This document shows positions 31,301-36,930 of a DNA stretch of 64,000 bases, in pieces. How positions within the stretch are numbered: the first letter of the stretch is position 1; every line of letters starts with the position of its first letter. Position numbers and translations under genes: made by a program. The stretch covers positions 620,001-684,000 of the forward strand of contig JAJAGP010000020.1 in the NCBI GenBank assembly GCA_025084515.1, given 5' to 3'. The DNA comes from Ancistrus triradiatus. Its lineage: Eukaryota; Chordata; Actinopteri; Siluriformes; Loricariidae. The notes beneath the pieces were generated by a model, which saw nothing but the letters and a program-made list of their open reading frames with translations, was not told the DNA's origin and ran no database searches.

Positions 31301-33511
31301 CCAGGGCAAAATTACACCTGTGCCCTGTCATCTCTGGGTAAAGGCACTGCTTCACCATGCGATTCTGACCATAAAAAGTGGAACTAAAACATGAAACATG
31401 TATGTGTGTTTCATTTGGTAGAATACAATTTTATTTCTTATTTACCACTTTTATAAGACTTGGCCATATTTGATAGTGAACACTAAGATTTGAACATTGA
31501 CTCAGTCTCCTACTGGCCGTGGTCACCTGGTTGCCCCACGTTACCCTCCTTCCCTTAGTGTTCCCCTTTTTTGGAAACCAAAAAATGGTCACCTAGTCAA
31601 ATCTGAGCATCAGATCTGATACAAGCTCTGGCACTTCATTATTTACATATTATACACTACATATGTCCAATACCCTTTGTATGCATTATTAGCCCTTTGT
31701 ATTAGCCAAATGCTGACCCTTCTCCCAAGGAAGGAGGGCCACAGGATAGTGAGTGTCTCTCTACAACCTTTGGCCACCGACCAATTCTTTTCACTGCCAA
31801 GTGATGGTCTTCTGCCATGAAAGCTTGTCCACATGGAGGAACAAGCCACTTACATTTTTGCTAGTGCCTGGATCAGCCTATGGCTGCTGATGTAATCAGA
31901 TTAGTATGATAAACTGTGGAATGCCAGCCAGGCCGGAGGCACGAAGACGTGAAACCAAACTCACACTTAATGTTCCAAGGAGACGGGCTGTCCACGGTTT
32001 TAAAAACCTAAATATGGTCACCGGACAAATCAACTCAGATCTATCAAAGAATTGGAGTTCCTTTTAGGCTCATTCATTTTCTATGGCCAGTCAGATCTAC
32101 ATCTGGGCATTTAGCACAGACCTTTATCCAGAGTGACTTACAACTGATACAATCTTAGCAATTCTAACTTTTACAATACAAGAAATTGTGGGTTAAGGGT
32201 CTTGCTCAAAGATCCAACAATGGCAGATTGGCAGATGTGGGATTTGAACCCTGGACCTTCTGATACATAGTCCAGTACCTTACCCACTACCTGCAGAAGC
32301 AGTTTTGGGGTAGATGGGAAATGGTCTTGCCACAGACATTCCGTGGAGTTCATATCAATACTCTCACTACACCACTTAAAAAAAAAAAATTAAATAAATA
32401 AATAAATCAATCAATCAGATTTTTACTACCACTCCAGTTGCTTTGGAACCATGCTGTTCATCACGGTCTTGCTAAACGATAAACATCCTTCTCGATTTAA
32501 GCTTTCTGGCAGAGGAGAGCAGCTTTCATTCGCCCTGTACTGTGCTCCATTCGTTTCCTCATTAAGCCTCCAGATTGCCAGACCCTGCTGCTGAACAACC
32601 TCCACGTAACATAATGCTATTACCATCATGTACAGCGATACCTGGCTGATTTGCCATTTTAGACTGGCGCATAGCACTTAGAATTCAAACTGAAATGCTC
32701 GACTTTAATCTCATCAGTCCACCGAAATTGGATACTTTGTTGGGAGACAACTTGCCTTGGCATTTGTTGCGAGTATAATTGCTTTTTTCCCCCCATACGT
32801 AGAAGCAATAAGGGCTTTTCCTGTCAGCTCTTTCATAAATATCTGATAAGGCAGAACATCCTCAGTCACAGACTAACTTCTACAACAGCTGGCCATTTTA
32901 TCCACTGTCCTTCCAGTCACTGACTACATTTAGAGAGATTACCTCACCGTGGCAGTAGTTTATATTCTCTTCACTTTTTAAAGAAAGTCCTGTGGCACTG
33001 AAAAATTTGTCCATCCCTTTCCAGATCTGTGATCATCTACGATCAGATCTTTGACTTGTTCCAAATGCTCCTTTTGTTTTGACTGACAGAAACAGAAAGC
33101 ATTACTCAAGTACTGCAAAGGCTGCTAAAGAGCGTTTAAGGGGGTACTCACACTGAGCACGGTTACCTTGAACCGTGCCAGAGCACGTTTGTCCCGCCTC
33201 GCCATTCGCGCCCTGGCTCATGCTCACACTAGGTTCACTGAAACGCCCTCTGGCACTCTTATCATCATGATATGCTCTCACACAGCACAGCACACTTCAT
33301 GGTTAGAAATATGTGATCGGGTAATCACATACTGTTGTTTTTTTCTTTGGTTTTGTTTCGTACACCCTAAAATGCGATGCAAAGCAAGACTGACCTTCGT
33401 GGTGTCATCGTGTGAGCGCTGGTAGCGTTTCCAGCGGCAGCCGTAGATCCCAGTCAGACAGGACAAACACAGCTGTCGCTCATAGACCTGTAAGGGTTGG
33501 TGCTTCACCAT
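1299..33511 (-). CDS. gdpd5: Glycerophosphodiester phosphodiesterase domain protein 5 (GDE2), N-terminal part, six coding exons
   Basis: Joined from exons 33395-33511, 5379-5482, 4273-4366, 3069-3128, 2754-2852 and 1299-1392. All junctions are GT-AG and every codon phase joins without adjustment, giving about 190 residues. Seen: residues 1-39 are a cytoplasmic tail with Cys15, Cys18 and Cys25; four hydrophobic segments follow, roughly residues 44-64, 88-113, 126-144 and 161-182. Known: GDE2 is a six-pass plasma-membrane ectoenzyme with an extracellular GDPD domain that sheds GPI-anchored proteins and promotes neuronal differentiation; Cys25 is reported to form a disulfide controlled by peroxiredoxin 1. 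The match to mammalian GDPD5 is close along the whole stretch and better than to GDPD2. The last two membrane segments and the catalytic domain are off the left edge. Teleosts can carry two paralogues; I cannot say which this is. Confidence 0.93.
1558..1650 (-). mobile_element. Tc1-family fragment (same family as 57043)
   Basis: The reverse complement matches the segment at 57805-57885, a transposase region around a catalytic-domain glycine-rich stretch (caggctgctggtggtgtaat in that copy). About 90 bases only. Confidence 0.6.
1667..2625 (-). mobile_element. Degenerate Tc1-like transposon, family A
   Basis: The left end has the family TIR gcttgaaagtttgtgaaccc; the right end stops inside the opposite TIR region, so the outer 110 or so bases are lost. 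The 3' half of the transposase region is internally deleted, joining the catalytic core directly to the TIR. It abuts an (AC) run at 1654-1666. The same family occurs at 4619, 16318 and 18903. Confidence 0.9.
1758..2406 (-). pseudogene. Tc1 transposase remnant, family A
   Basis: The start codon is 2406-2404 (MARTKEIPED...). The N-terminal HTH domain includes VVDAHRVVKGYKTISKEFGL and the second paired-like domain includes VTSKQLKASLTLANVNVHES. Three overlapping frames are needed, and the catalytic region is only partly present (GSIMVWACFAASGQDGLP). The last Asp/Glu motifs are missing. Inactive. Confidence 0.88.
2754..2852 (-). CDS. gdpd5: gdpd5 coding exon 5, third membrane segment
   Basis: 99 bases, 33 codons, phase 0 at both ends, between acceptor ttgacctcttag and donor CAG|gtatgt. 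The peptide begins IGVTAALLTTIVGVISVS (hydrophobic) and ends in an acidic loop WREEWD then IAISLQ, matching the same positions in GDE2. It lies about 130 bases from a minus-strand Tc1 relic. Confidence 0.92.
3069..3128 (-). CDS. gdpd5: gdpd5 coding exon 4 (60-base exon)
   Basis: A 20-codon exon between acceptor tctttgctgcag and donor AAG|gtattc, phase 0 at both ends. The peptide ILALCHIAVGQQLNLHWLHK is almost identical to the mammalian GDE2 segment that ends membrane helix 2 and forms the following loop. Very short, but the match is diagnostic. Confidence 0.93.
3129..3540. other. AT-rich intron, nothing recognised
   Basis: gdpd5 intron between exons 3 and 4. Short A runs and a taaataaa stretch only. 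Confidence 0.5.
3541..3660 (+). repeat. Possible tRNA-derived SINE, family C
   Basis: Starts cactcaggtggcgcag and continues with a ctagcccaccac segment and a B-box-like ggctcgaactc. It resembles a SINE head common in fish; 35573-35650 is a weaker relative. Confidence 0.45.
3661..4272. other. Intronic sequence, nothing recognised
   Basis: Between exons 3 and 4. The open frame at 3784-4029 looks like chance. Confidence 0.5.
4273..4366 (-). CDS. gdpd5: gdpd5 coding exon 3, second membrane segment
   Basis: 94 bases between acceptor tgctcttccag and donor ATG|gtgagc. One base completes the Trp codon opened in exon 2, then 31 codons follow, exiting in phase 0. The peptide starts YLYNRSGQWSDG, the family's extracellular loop, then a hydrophobic stretch. 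There is no ATG-initiated open frame here, so it was found only by reading the minus strand for the missing family segment. Confidence 0.92.
4619..4800 (+). mobile_element. Tc1 family A, 5' end only
   Basis: Begins cagtggtgcttgaaagtttg after a TA dinucleotide (4617-4618) and follows the family for 182 bases, then breaks at the start of another repeat. No transposase sequence. Confidence 0.88.
4801..5210 (+). repeat. Unclassified interspersed repeat, family D
   Basis: Matches 36540-36930 over long stretches (for example actccagcagcactgctg and ctgtaattgtag...ctacaa). It ends aacaaggaggtgtacctaat. This is a common teleost repeat pattern; no coding frame. Confidence 0.7.
5379..5482 (-). CDS. gdpd5: gdpd5 coding exon 2, first membrane segment
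   Basis: 104 bases between a strong acceptor (T-rich tract then catttgcag) and donor CTG|gtgagg. Reads 34 codons plus two bases, phase 0 in and 2 out. Contains the first hydrophobic segment (WTLILFGTFALLMVWFYFW) followed by the GDE2 motif NDYNEFNW. It sits nearly 28 kb from exon 1, so a gene finder could easily miss the connection; the joined frame and the family alignment support it. Confidence 0.93.
5764..5875 (+). repeat. tRNA-like SINE head with short tail
   Basis: ggaggtagctcagttttaaa resembles a tRNA A-box start and gtcagctcagatcc a B box; the tail catgctgtaaatgtaaa is shared with SINE family A. Internally deleted. Confidence 0.55.
5881..6299. other. Intronic sequence, nothing recognised
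   Basis: Inside the first coding intron of gdpd5. No repeat or exon identified. Confidence 0.5.
6455..6653. repeat. Inverted repeat nested inside the hAT element
   Basis: The arms 6481-6507 and 6594-6620 are perfect 27-base reverse complements (cagtgacctaggaacaccaa...). Outside them, cttaacgtg and cacgttaag also pair (about 6456 and 6643). It looks like a small foldback/MITE insertion within the hAT. Confidence 0.75.
6660..6872 (-). pseudogene. BED-type zinc-finger remnant of a hAT transposase
   Basis: The 70-residue open frame contains AVCGKLICYKGHFTSKMAKH followed by LKHQHN, resembling a BED finger (Cys pair, then SxMxxHLxxxH). The first Cys of the usual Cys-x2-Cys spacing appears displaced or lost. 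Its position inside a hAT element fits an N-terminal transposase domain; the catalytic region is absent. Confidence 0.6.
7086..7330 (+). mobile_element. hAT-like terminal fragment
   Basis: Starts taggggtgtaacgatacac, a typical hAT/MITE terminus in vertebrates. The opposite end is not identified, so the limit is arbitrary. Confidence 0.45.
7331..7678. other. Intronic sequence, nothing recognised
   Basis: gdpd5 first coding intron; no element boundary seen. Confidence 0.4.
7679..8430 (-). mobile_element. Non-autonomous TA-inserting (pogo/Tigger-like) element, copy 1
   Basis: Begins cagtggaacatcagttctcg after TA (7677-7678), and the interior is the reverse complement of the element at 25810. 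The right terminal repeat is missing. The end sequence with ttaattcgttcc and gtaccgagcaaa resembles pogo-type TIRs of vertebrates; the class is inferred. No transposase. Confidence 0.6.
8668..8914 (+). repeat. SINE family B, body and tail
   Basis: Carries gtgtgggttttctccaggta, ccaaagacgtgcgttaggtt, and ends ggataagtggataacac then gaatgaatg. The tRNA-like head is missing. Confidence 0.65.
8915..9487. other. Intronic sequence, nothing recognised
   Basis: No repeat family or exon recognised. Confidence 0.45.
9488..9676 (+). mobile_element. Short MITE with imperfect terminal repeats
   Basis: The left end ggccagtggttctaaatc pairs imperfectly with the right end gagaatccctggcttaggcc. This pattern (ccagtggttctcaaa) is typical of short hAT-type MITEs. 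189 bases, no coding capacity. Confidence 0.55.
9755..10230. repeat. Unclassified repeat related to 30612-30760
   Basis: Shares ggatcagagcttt, a caaggggga stretch and cttatcagagacaaactt with the second site. No terminal structure seen. Confidence 0.4.
10338..10680 (-). mobile_element. Tc1-like relic, family E
   Basis: Left end cagtggaagaccaaaagtct resembles a Tc1 TIR. The segment 10520-10670 is the reverse complement of 42470-42590, which translates as the C-terminal part of a Tc1 transposase. Heavily decayed. Confidence 0.65.
10681..10905 (-). repeat. SINE family B, reversed copy without head
   Basis: On the minus strand: body ccacctatgtggagttggca, the 'caaagacatgcattag' region, and a tail of atttaac/aataaatc type. 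The same tail occurs at 24655 and 50295. Confidence 0.55.
10906..11462. other. Intronic sequence, nothing recognised
   Basis: Nothing beyond ordinary AT-rich sequence. Confidence 0.45.
11463..13289 (-). mobile_element. 5'-truncated LINE (L2/CR1-type) retrotransposon
   Basis: The 3' end is at 11463, where a (caagt) repeat meets agcgctatataaataa on the minus strand. The 3'UTR contains the recognisable gccactgtcgccctaggctc region, then the reverse transcriptase frame. The element starts abruptly at the RT PQGSVLGPLL motif, a typical 5' truncation. Two solo tails (690-741, 24480-24640) share the 3' end. Confidence 0.85.
12330..13287 (-). pseudogene. LINE reverse transcriptase, C-terminal part
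   Basis: 260 open codons from 13287. Motifs: PQGSVLGPLLFSLYM, then YADDTQLYIS (the catalytic YADD of RT), then NSDKTEVLLVG, VKNLGVTLDSDLSFDAHI and SRLDYCNALL, in the usual order for L2/CR1-clade LINEs. The stop at 12508 is a frameshift artefact: the family's C-terminal tail continues in another frame to about 12330. The endonuclease domain and the first half of RT are missing. Confidence 0.88.
13290..13530. other. Unassigned sequence
   Basis: No feature recognised between the LINE truncation point and a SINE. Confidence 0.4.
13531..13724 (+). repeat. SINE family A, nearly full length
   Basis: The best-preserved copy. tRNA-like head with A box (ggtagcctagcgggtaaggt) and B box (ggttcaaatccc), a body gccactgttgggtccttgag, and a 3' tail gttgctctggatgaggacgt then ctgctaaatgctgtaaatg. 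That tail is shared with salmonid HpaI-type SINEs and their partner LINEs, so mobilisation by a LINE is inferred. Terminates in taaat repeats. Confidence 0.85.
13725..14639. other. AT-rich intronic sequence, nothing recognised
   Basis: Low-complexity T and A runs near 14330-14400; no repeat family or exon identified. Confidence 0.45.
14640..14770 (+). mobile_element. hAT fragment related to 47169 element
   Basis: actagagatacacc resembles the terminus at 47168, and the following cctcatcatcgatatgcgtc with cagcaccg resembles 47615-47650. A remnant only. Confidence 0.45.
15298..15469 (-). repeat. SINE family A
   Basis: Reverse complement copy: tail ttagcagacgcccttatcca, body, then tRNA-like head ending ggctaccacagt. 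A few indels. Confidence 0.8.
15470..16315. other. Intronic sequence, nothing recognised
   Basis: No known repeat or exon seen; the 77-codon frame at 16071 has no features. Confidence 0.45.
16318..17111 (+). mobile_element. Tc1 family A, 5' half
   Basis: Starts cagaggtgcatgaaagtttg after TA (16316-16317), carries the full 5' non-coding part and the DNA-binding half of the transposase, and breaks at 17111 just before the catalytic domain. Confidence 0.9.
16680..17111 (+). pseudogene. Tc1 transposase N-terminal half, family A
   Basis: ATG at 16680 (MAQTKKISEELRKRVVDAHQ), first HTH (GKGYKTISKEFGLHQS), a 1-base loss before the bipartite linker, then the second HTH (VTSKQLKASLSLANVNVHES). It ends near KDHVDKPEGY. 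The DDE catalytic domain is absent, so it cannot act as a transposase. Confidence 0.88.
17112..18615. other. 1.5 kb intronic sequence, nothing recognised
   Basis: No repeat or exon recognised on either strand; several 60-75 codon frames look random. Confidence 0.45.
18960..20526 (-). mobile_element. Full-length Tc1-like element, family F (inner)
   Basis: TIRs cagtggtatgaaaaagtttg and its complement, TA duplications at 18958-18959 and 20527-20528, length 1567 bases. Subterminal repeats extend over 180 bases at both ends (for example gatgaacacagtgatatttg). Inserted in the 5' TIR region of the outer Tc1. Confidence 0.94.
19187..20150 (-). pseudogene. Tc1 transposase, full span but frameshifted, family F
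   Basis: Starts at ATG 20150 (MGASKQLSNGLKTKVV). A frameshift follows after about 34 codons; then MRNIVRQWKTTG, a second HTH region (TVHRSTIQRTLHKERLYGRV), a further frameshift, and the catalytic start TDETKIELFG (first Asp). The C-terminus RLAAVISTK reads to a stop at 19187, with one in-frame stop. Nothing large is missing, so the decay is by small mutations. Confidence 0.88.
20839..21259 (+). pseudogene. Tc1 transposase, internally deleted (outer element)
   Basis: ATG at 20839 (MARTKD...), the first HTH (GKGYKTISKEFGLHQSTVRQ), then a jump at about 21049 straight to HLNPIEMLWKDLKRA, which carries the final catalytic Glu, and a normal C-terminus AAVIAAQGGSHQ with stop at 21257. Most of the second HTH and the first two catalytic Asp are deleted. 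Confidence 0.9.
21653..21720 (+). mobile_element. hAT-like end fragment
   Basis: tagggctgtcaaagataatg resembles 38285 (tagggctgtcaaaattaac). No partner end found. Confidence 0.35.
21955..22150 (+). repeat. Fragment of an abundant teleost repeat
   Basis: Contains gcccagattggtggagtgct, tttggagctcagccagagtg and gggttcttggtaact, a recognisable order of blocks from a widespread fish repeat. The classification is not recalled with certainty. Confidence 0.5.
22151..24034. other. 1.9 kb intronic sequence, nothing recognised
   Basis: No repeat or exon signature found on either strand. Confidence 0.4.
24312..24325 (+). promoter_or_regulatory. CTCF-like motif
   Basis: ccaccagagggcag fits the vertebrate CTCF core consensus. 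A single site; occupancy unknown. Confidence 0.4.
24480..24640 (+). repeat. LINE 3' tail fragment
   Basis: Shares with the LINE at 11463 the segment ccttgccactgtcgccctag, gagacaatgctacatagtaa and aaagcgctatataaataaat. 5' truncated to the last 160 bases. Confidence 0.75.
24655..24840 (-). repeat. SINE family B, reversed tail and body
   Basis: On the minus strand, the ccaaagacatgcactaggtt block followed by a tail with gtcgctatcaacacc... counterpart and (aaat) end. Head missing. Confidence 0.55.
25111..25809. other. Intronic sequence, nothing recognised
   Basis: Contains a 132-codon open frame (25314-25712) with no recognisable motif and no splice context; treated as chance. Confidence 0.45.
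25810..26390 (+). mobile_element. Non-autonomous TA-inserting (pogo/Tigger-like) element, copy 2
   Basis: Starts cagtggtacctcgcaactcg after TA (25808-25809) and matches the reverse complement of 7679-8430, including gatttgtc and cttatgatgg blocks. The right terminal repeat is lost at about 26390. Confidence 0.6.
26396..26650 (+). repeat. Direct-repeat unit 1 including a SINE B head
   Basis: Starts atagatcacagaagaactga and runs through gagcaaagctgcaat and attttcagcttgatcttg into the SINE B tRNA-like head (agtagcaccaccgcctcaca, B box ggttcaatccc). The same non-SINE flank precedes the SINE at 27920, so the unit was duplicated. Confidence 0.75.
27155..27235 (-). mobile_element. Tc1-family fragment (57043 family)
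   Basis: gtttctgaaatactcagacc and catctagcaccaacaaccat match the minus-strand N-terminal transposase segment also seen at 28990. Confidence 0.55.
27292..27541 (+). repeat. SINE family B, body and tail
   Basis: gtggagtttgcatgttcttc, gttttctatgggtactctgg, then ccctgtgatagactgatgcc and ending gaatgaatg. No tRNA-like head. Confidence 0.65.
27920..28290 (+). repeat. Direct-repeat unit 2 with SINE B (28066-28290)
   Basis: The flank 27930-28065 copies 26405-26515 (gagcaaagctgcaatatgta). The SINE B follows with intact head gcggtgggtagcaccaccgc, B box ggttcaagccc, a shortened body and the tail gcgacattaaacaaacaaac. This copy shows the complete layout of family B. Confidence 0.75.
28291..28648. other. 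Intronic sequence, nothing recognised
   Basis: No feature recognised. Confidence 0.4.
28649..28825 (+). repeat. SINE family B
   Basis: Head gggcagcacggtggcttagt, B box ggttcaatccc, body gtttcctcccacagtccaaa, tail aacaacattaaagaaacaaa. Internally shortened. Confidence 0.75.
28905..29120 (-). mobile_element. Tc1-family relic, DNA-binding region (57043 family)
   Basis: The minus strand reads a decayed N-terminal transposase region: gatttaagtgacttt, then ctagatgggctg, tctgatcttctgggattttt and accattctctgtaaaccc (as written on plus). Same family as 57043, opposite orientation. Confidence 0.6.
29131..30034. other. Intronic sequence, nothing recognised
   Basis: No repeat or exon recognised. Confidence 0.45.
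30045..30150 (-). repeat. Retroelement 3' tail, minus strand
   Basis: agctttatttatatagcact and caaagtgctttacacaag are the reversed tail of a LINE or its SINE; similar to 59650-59705. Confidence 0.5.
30151..30611. other. Intronic sequence, nothing recognised
   Basis: No feature recognised. Confidence 0.4.
30612..30760. repeat. Unclassified repeat related to 9755-10230
   Basis: Shares ggatcagagctttgg, caagggggattgctg and ttatcagagataaacttcc. Confidence 0.4.
30930..31085 (+). repeat. SINE family A, decayed
   Basis: gtggtggcttaagtggtttt, B box ggttcaaatccc, cttgagcaaggcccttaagc. Internal deletions. Confidence 0.7.
31121..31175 (+). repeat. SINE family A head only
   Basis: gggtagcctagcgggtaagg then ctggactatggacc. 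It is lost after 55 bases; 35 bases downstream of another copy. Confidence 0.65.
31176..32097. other. Intronic sequence, nothing recognised
   Basis: No repeat or exon recognised. Confidence 0.45.
32098..32290 (-). repeat. SINE family A
   Basis: Tail atttagcacagacctttatc, body and head ending cttacccacta, minus strand. About full length. Confidence 0.8.
32426..33070 (-). mobile_element. Old Tc1-like relic, family H
   Basis: On the minus strand WTDEIKVEHF (around the first catalytic Asp) is at about 32740-32700, then DGNSIMLRGGCSAAGSGNLE near 32640-32575 in another frame, followed by a partly aligned region to KQLEW near 32430. No TIRs seen. It looks older than families A and F and lies in the large gdpd5 intron just downstream of exon 1. 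Confidence 0.65.
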
Positions 33512-33553
33512 GCTCCTTCAGCCTGGACTCCACTCCACCCTTCTACCATCCCA
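33395..33553 (-). CDS. gdpd5: gdpd5 first coding exon (start codon plus 42 bases of 5'UTR)
   Basis: The ATG is at 33511-33509 and coding runs 39 codons to 33395, where the donor AAG|gtcagt follows. An acceptor ctttctgttag lies at 33554, so the exon also carries about 42 bases of 5'UTR. The peptide includes CLSCLTGIYGCRWKRYQRSH, essentially the GDE2 N-terminal signature, with the redox cysteine at position 25. The start is fixed by family length: the mammalian protein begins at the same residue. Phase 0 exit. Confidence 0.94.
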
Positions 33554-33749
33554 CTAACAGAAAGAGACAGAGACAGAGTCTAGTTAACAGTGGGTTCAGC
33601 AATAATAGGACATTGTGATGCATGCCAGCTGCAGTCAATAAAATATATAAATCAGAGGGAAAAACTACACAAGCTGTAGGTTCAGGTTCTGGTGTGCTTC
33701 GTCAACCAATCAGCATCTGCCTGACAGTCAGGTTGTTGATTAACAGAGA

Positions 33750-34070
33750 GTGTGTTTACTTGCACTTATAATCCGATAACTGCAGAAAATCAGATTTTAT
33801 CATTAACCCGACCAACGAGTTTACATGCACTTGAGAAATCAGATAATAGGAAACCTCTGGACTTACATAACTCGAGCAATAATCAGATTTCTACTTCTCA
33901 ACCAGCCAATCTCACGCAGGTACCTCACAAACTTCAACCATATATTTTATTATTTTTATAATTATTACTTTATCATCATCATTATATCCAATTCTCAATT
34001 TTCTCAAAACCGTTCTCCCCAAAAAGTGTTTGGTAGATTTCACAGGTGCTGCATTTAATTTCAGGGTTGC
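33750..34070 (+). mobile_element. Relative of the family G element
   Basis: gtgtttacttgcacttataa and ccgataactgcagaaaatca repeat the left end of 24035; agtttacatgcacttgagaa occurs again inside. The right end is not found. It lies about 200 bases upstream of gdpd5 coding exon 1. Confidence 0.45.
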
Positions 34071-34123
34071 CAGATCCCACAGATGTTGCGCATCTGGCCA
34101 GCAGTCACCTGACTGAGCTGAGC

Positions 34124-34241
34124 ATTTACATTCATGTCATTTAGCAGACGCCCTAATCCAGAGCAAATTACAATTCATACAATCTTATAATCCAAGCAAT
34201 TGTGGGTTAAAGTTCTTGCTCAAGGACCCAACAGTGGCAGC
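34124..34241 (-). repeat. SINE family A, 3' half
   Basis: Tail tcatttagcagacgccctaa to ggacccaacagtggcag; the tRNA-like head is missing. Confidence 0.75.
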
Positions 34242-34997
34242 CATGAAAATGGGGTTTGGCATGCCAGTAACTTCCGCAAGGAAAATCTTTCCAATTGCTA
34301 TTTTTGCCCAACTATTTGCCTTTCTGCCACAGGAACACCTTGTCCTCCTGAAATAATACGGCTGTAAATGCTGGCTGGTTATACAAATCAGCATCATAGC
34401 TACTTTGCTCAAACTGACTCTCTAGAGGCATATAAAAGTATTTTCTCCCAACTGTTAGCAGTACTTCTGCAAATCCGCTTAATGAAACGTTTCAAAAGTG
34501 GACCCAAAATGGCTATCAAGGCTTTCAGAGGCATTCAATAGGCATTTAAGAGGCAGAGACCACCAGCAGGCTTTCATCTACATTGAGCCAGAGGAAATGG
34601 CTTTATCTCTGATAATTACTGGGTGTGTGGATTGACTTTGACTCCACTGCTAGCCATGCTGGAGAAAATGAAGGATCAGTTTCACCTCTCCCCAAATTAA
34701 GCATGTATGTATATAGCATTGTTGTGAGTCAGTTATCGTGCAAGCTACAGGCGAGCCATATATGGTGTATGCCATATCTTGTGCTACATCAGGCCAGCAA
34801 CCCAGCAGTCCTTCACCTTCAGATATAAGGTCAGACATTATATTATATTATAATATATCAGCACATAATACATTATTGAAGTCCTTCACATCCAAAAGTC
34901 TGCTGTATAAAAAAAAATTCAAAGGTCTGTTGGAAACAAATGCAGCTGTATCTAGACAGAGACAAGTCAGCTGCAGCCTAAATGGAATGGACTTCTT
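34242..34997. other. Sequence upstream of gdpd5 exon 1, nothing recognised
   Basis: Intronic if the 56524 exon belongs to gdpd5. No repeat recognised. Confidence 0.4.
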
Positions 34998-35148
34998 AAA
35001 TTTACATTTACAGCATTTAGCAAGGCCCTTTGTGGGTTAAGGGCCTTGCTCAAGGACCCAACAGTGGCAGTTTTGGCAGACGTGGGATTTGAACCCTGGA
35101 CCTTTTGGTCCATAGTCCAGTACCTTAACCACTAGGCTACCACAGTCC
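34998..35148 (-). repeat. SINE family A, internally deleted
   Basis: tttacatttacagcatttag tail joined to tgtgggttaagggccttgct and an intact head ending aaccactaggctaccacagt. Confidence 0.8.
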
Positions 35149-35419
35149 CACGCCTGATGTTGTCAAGTATGGCATAGTGGTGAACTTGGGTTTGAGTCTT
35201 GGTTTACTCATGTTACCTCCCAAAGAAACGGTCACAATTGGTATATTTTAAGACCATGTAATGGTCCCCACCTTCTCGCCTGTGCTCAACTAGGTTAGCC
35301 TAACTGGGTATGGAATGCAAGTTAATGAGTGGTGATTTTGTCAACACCACCTCCGGGAAAGTGTTATGTTATAAGCAGAGTCTTCTTTTTTTAATTAATA
35401 TTTAAAATATTGAATTAAC

Positions 35420-35566
35420 ATCCATACACAAGTGACTTACAACTTATACAGTCTTACAATCCAAGCAAGTGCAAATTATGGGTCTTGATCAAGAATCCAA
35501 CATTGGCAGCTTGCTAGAGGTGGGATTTGCACCATAGTCCAGTACCTTAACCACTAGGCTACCATA
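35420..35566 (-). repeat. SINE family A, decayed
   Basis: acaagtgacttacaacttat, ccaacattggcagcttg and head ending aaccactaggctacca. B-box region partly deleted. Confidence 0.75.
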
Positions 35567-35572
35567 TTTATT

Positions 35573-35650
35573 GGTGCTCAAGTGGCAAAGCAACTACTCA
35601 CTAGCCCACCACTCTGGTGACTCATTTTTGAGTGCCACATGGCATTTATT
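35573..35650 (+). repeat. Possible SINE family C fragment
   Basis: ggtgctcaagtggcaaagca and actagcccaccactctggtg resemble 3541-3600. Confidence 0.4.
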
Positions 35651-36159
35651 CAAACACAATACCTCAAAACTTGAACAGAAACCCCTAACAAGCATCCTGG
35701 TTCAAGCTATATGATTTCCTGCACCCTGGATTGTGCGATAAACCAAATATCCAGACCCCCTCGTGACCAGGATAAGGGAAAGCATAAACGATTGGGGAAA
35801 GGCTTTTTATCACTCACCTCTGGTAAAATCAGAATACTCTTTTCTACATCCTACCACAAGTCATTCATCATCCTTTAATAATGTCACATACAGTCTGAGA
35901 TCGGTCTCAAGATCCGACTCAGATAAAGATTATGCAACCTCTACACAAGTACAATATTCAGCTTTGTGTCCTGTTAGTCTGTCTGCAGAGTTGCATAATA
36001 TCTGATACAGGAGGTCAAACAATGATACGGATTAGTCCTGCTGATATGATCTTGTGATGAAAAGCAATTACAGTCACCTTCTTCAGACTGTGTTATGCAT
36101 AACCCTGAGAAAACCCCGGAGATTATGTGCTGGGTAAGGAACACAACTGCACTACTAAA
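35651..36159. other. Intronic sequence, nothing recognised
   Basis: No repeat or exon recognised. Confidence 0.4.
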
Positions 36160-36535
36160 TAGGGGTGGATATTGAAAAGGACTTCAAGATACGAAGCATG
36201 ACACGTGGGTCACGATACGATTATATCATGATACATTGCGATACAATGCATATTGCGATATTCCACGTAGTTCACCAAAAAATTTAAAACAGCTGAAATA
36301 CAAGTTACTGTGTACAATCTGAGTCGTGTTAATACATCACATCACATTGATAATTCAGCGGATAAGTTAAGTCAAGACCCTGTACATCTAGAGAAGTGGA
36401 TATTGTAGTTTCACCCCATTTTAAAATGTGTTTTTCTTTTTTCAGAAAAATCGATATTATGAGCTGAAAAAAAATCGGTGTAGTATATGACGAAAATTAA
36501 TATTGCGATATTTTGCTATATCAATTTGTTAAAAG
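36160..36535 (+). mobile_element. hAT-type MITE, one end clear
   Basis: Left end taggggtggatattg, with cgatacgattatatcatgat and attgcgatat stretches typical of this MITE group (compare 53119). The right end is decayed at about 36535. Confidence 0.5.
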
Positions 36536-36539
36536 CCTG

Positions 36540-36930
36540 TCACCTGTCCATTATGTCAGCTCTGTTTACCATGTAGGAGCACTTTGTGTTGGTCATCCTC
36601 TAGTCATTCATCAGTGCTCACAGGATGCTGTTGGCTGGATATTTCTGCCTGGTCCATACTCAGTCCAGAAGTGTCATTGGGGGTGTTGAACTCCAGCAGC
36701 ACTGCTGGGTCTGATCCACTCAGAGTGTCCACCACATCAGTGTCACTGCAGTGCTGAGAATGATCCACCACTCAAATGATACCTGATCTGTGGTGGTCCT
36801 GATCATTGAAGAACAGTGTGAACATAAACAAATGGACTACAGACTGTAATTGTAGAACTACAAAGTGTTCCTATATGGTAGACATATGGTAACAGAGCTG
36901 ATATAACGGACAGTGAGTGTAGAAAAAGTC
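36540..36930 (+). repeat. Unclassified interspersed repeat, family D
   Basis: Second copy of 4801-5210: actccagcagcactgctggg, tgtcactgcagtgctgagaa, tacctgatctgtggtgg, cagtgagtgtagaaa. More complete internally than the first copy. Confidence 0.7.

Noticed and set aside
33168..33425. 85-codon plus-strand frame over gdpd5 exon 1
   Set aside because: Antisense to the coding exon; the minus strand carries the GDE2 signature and splice donor.
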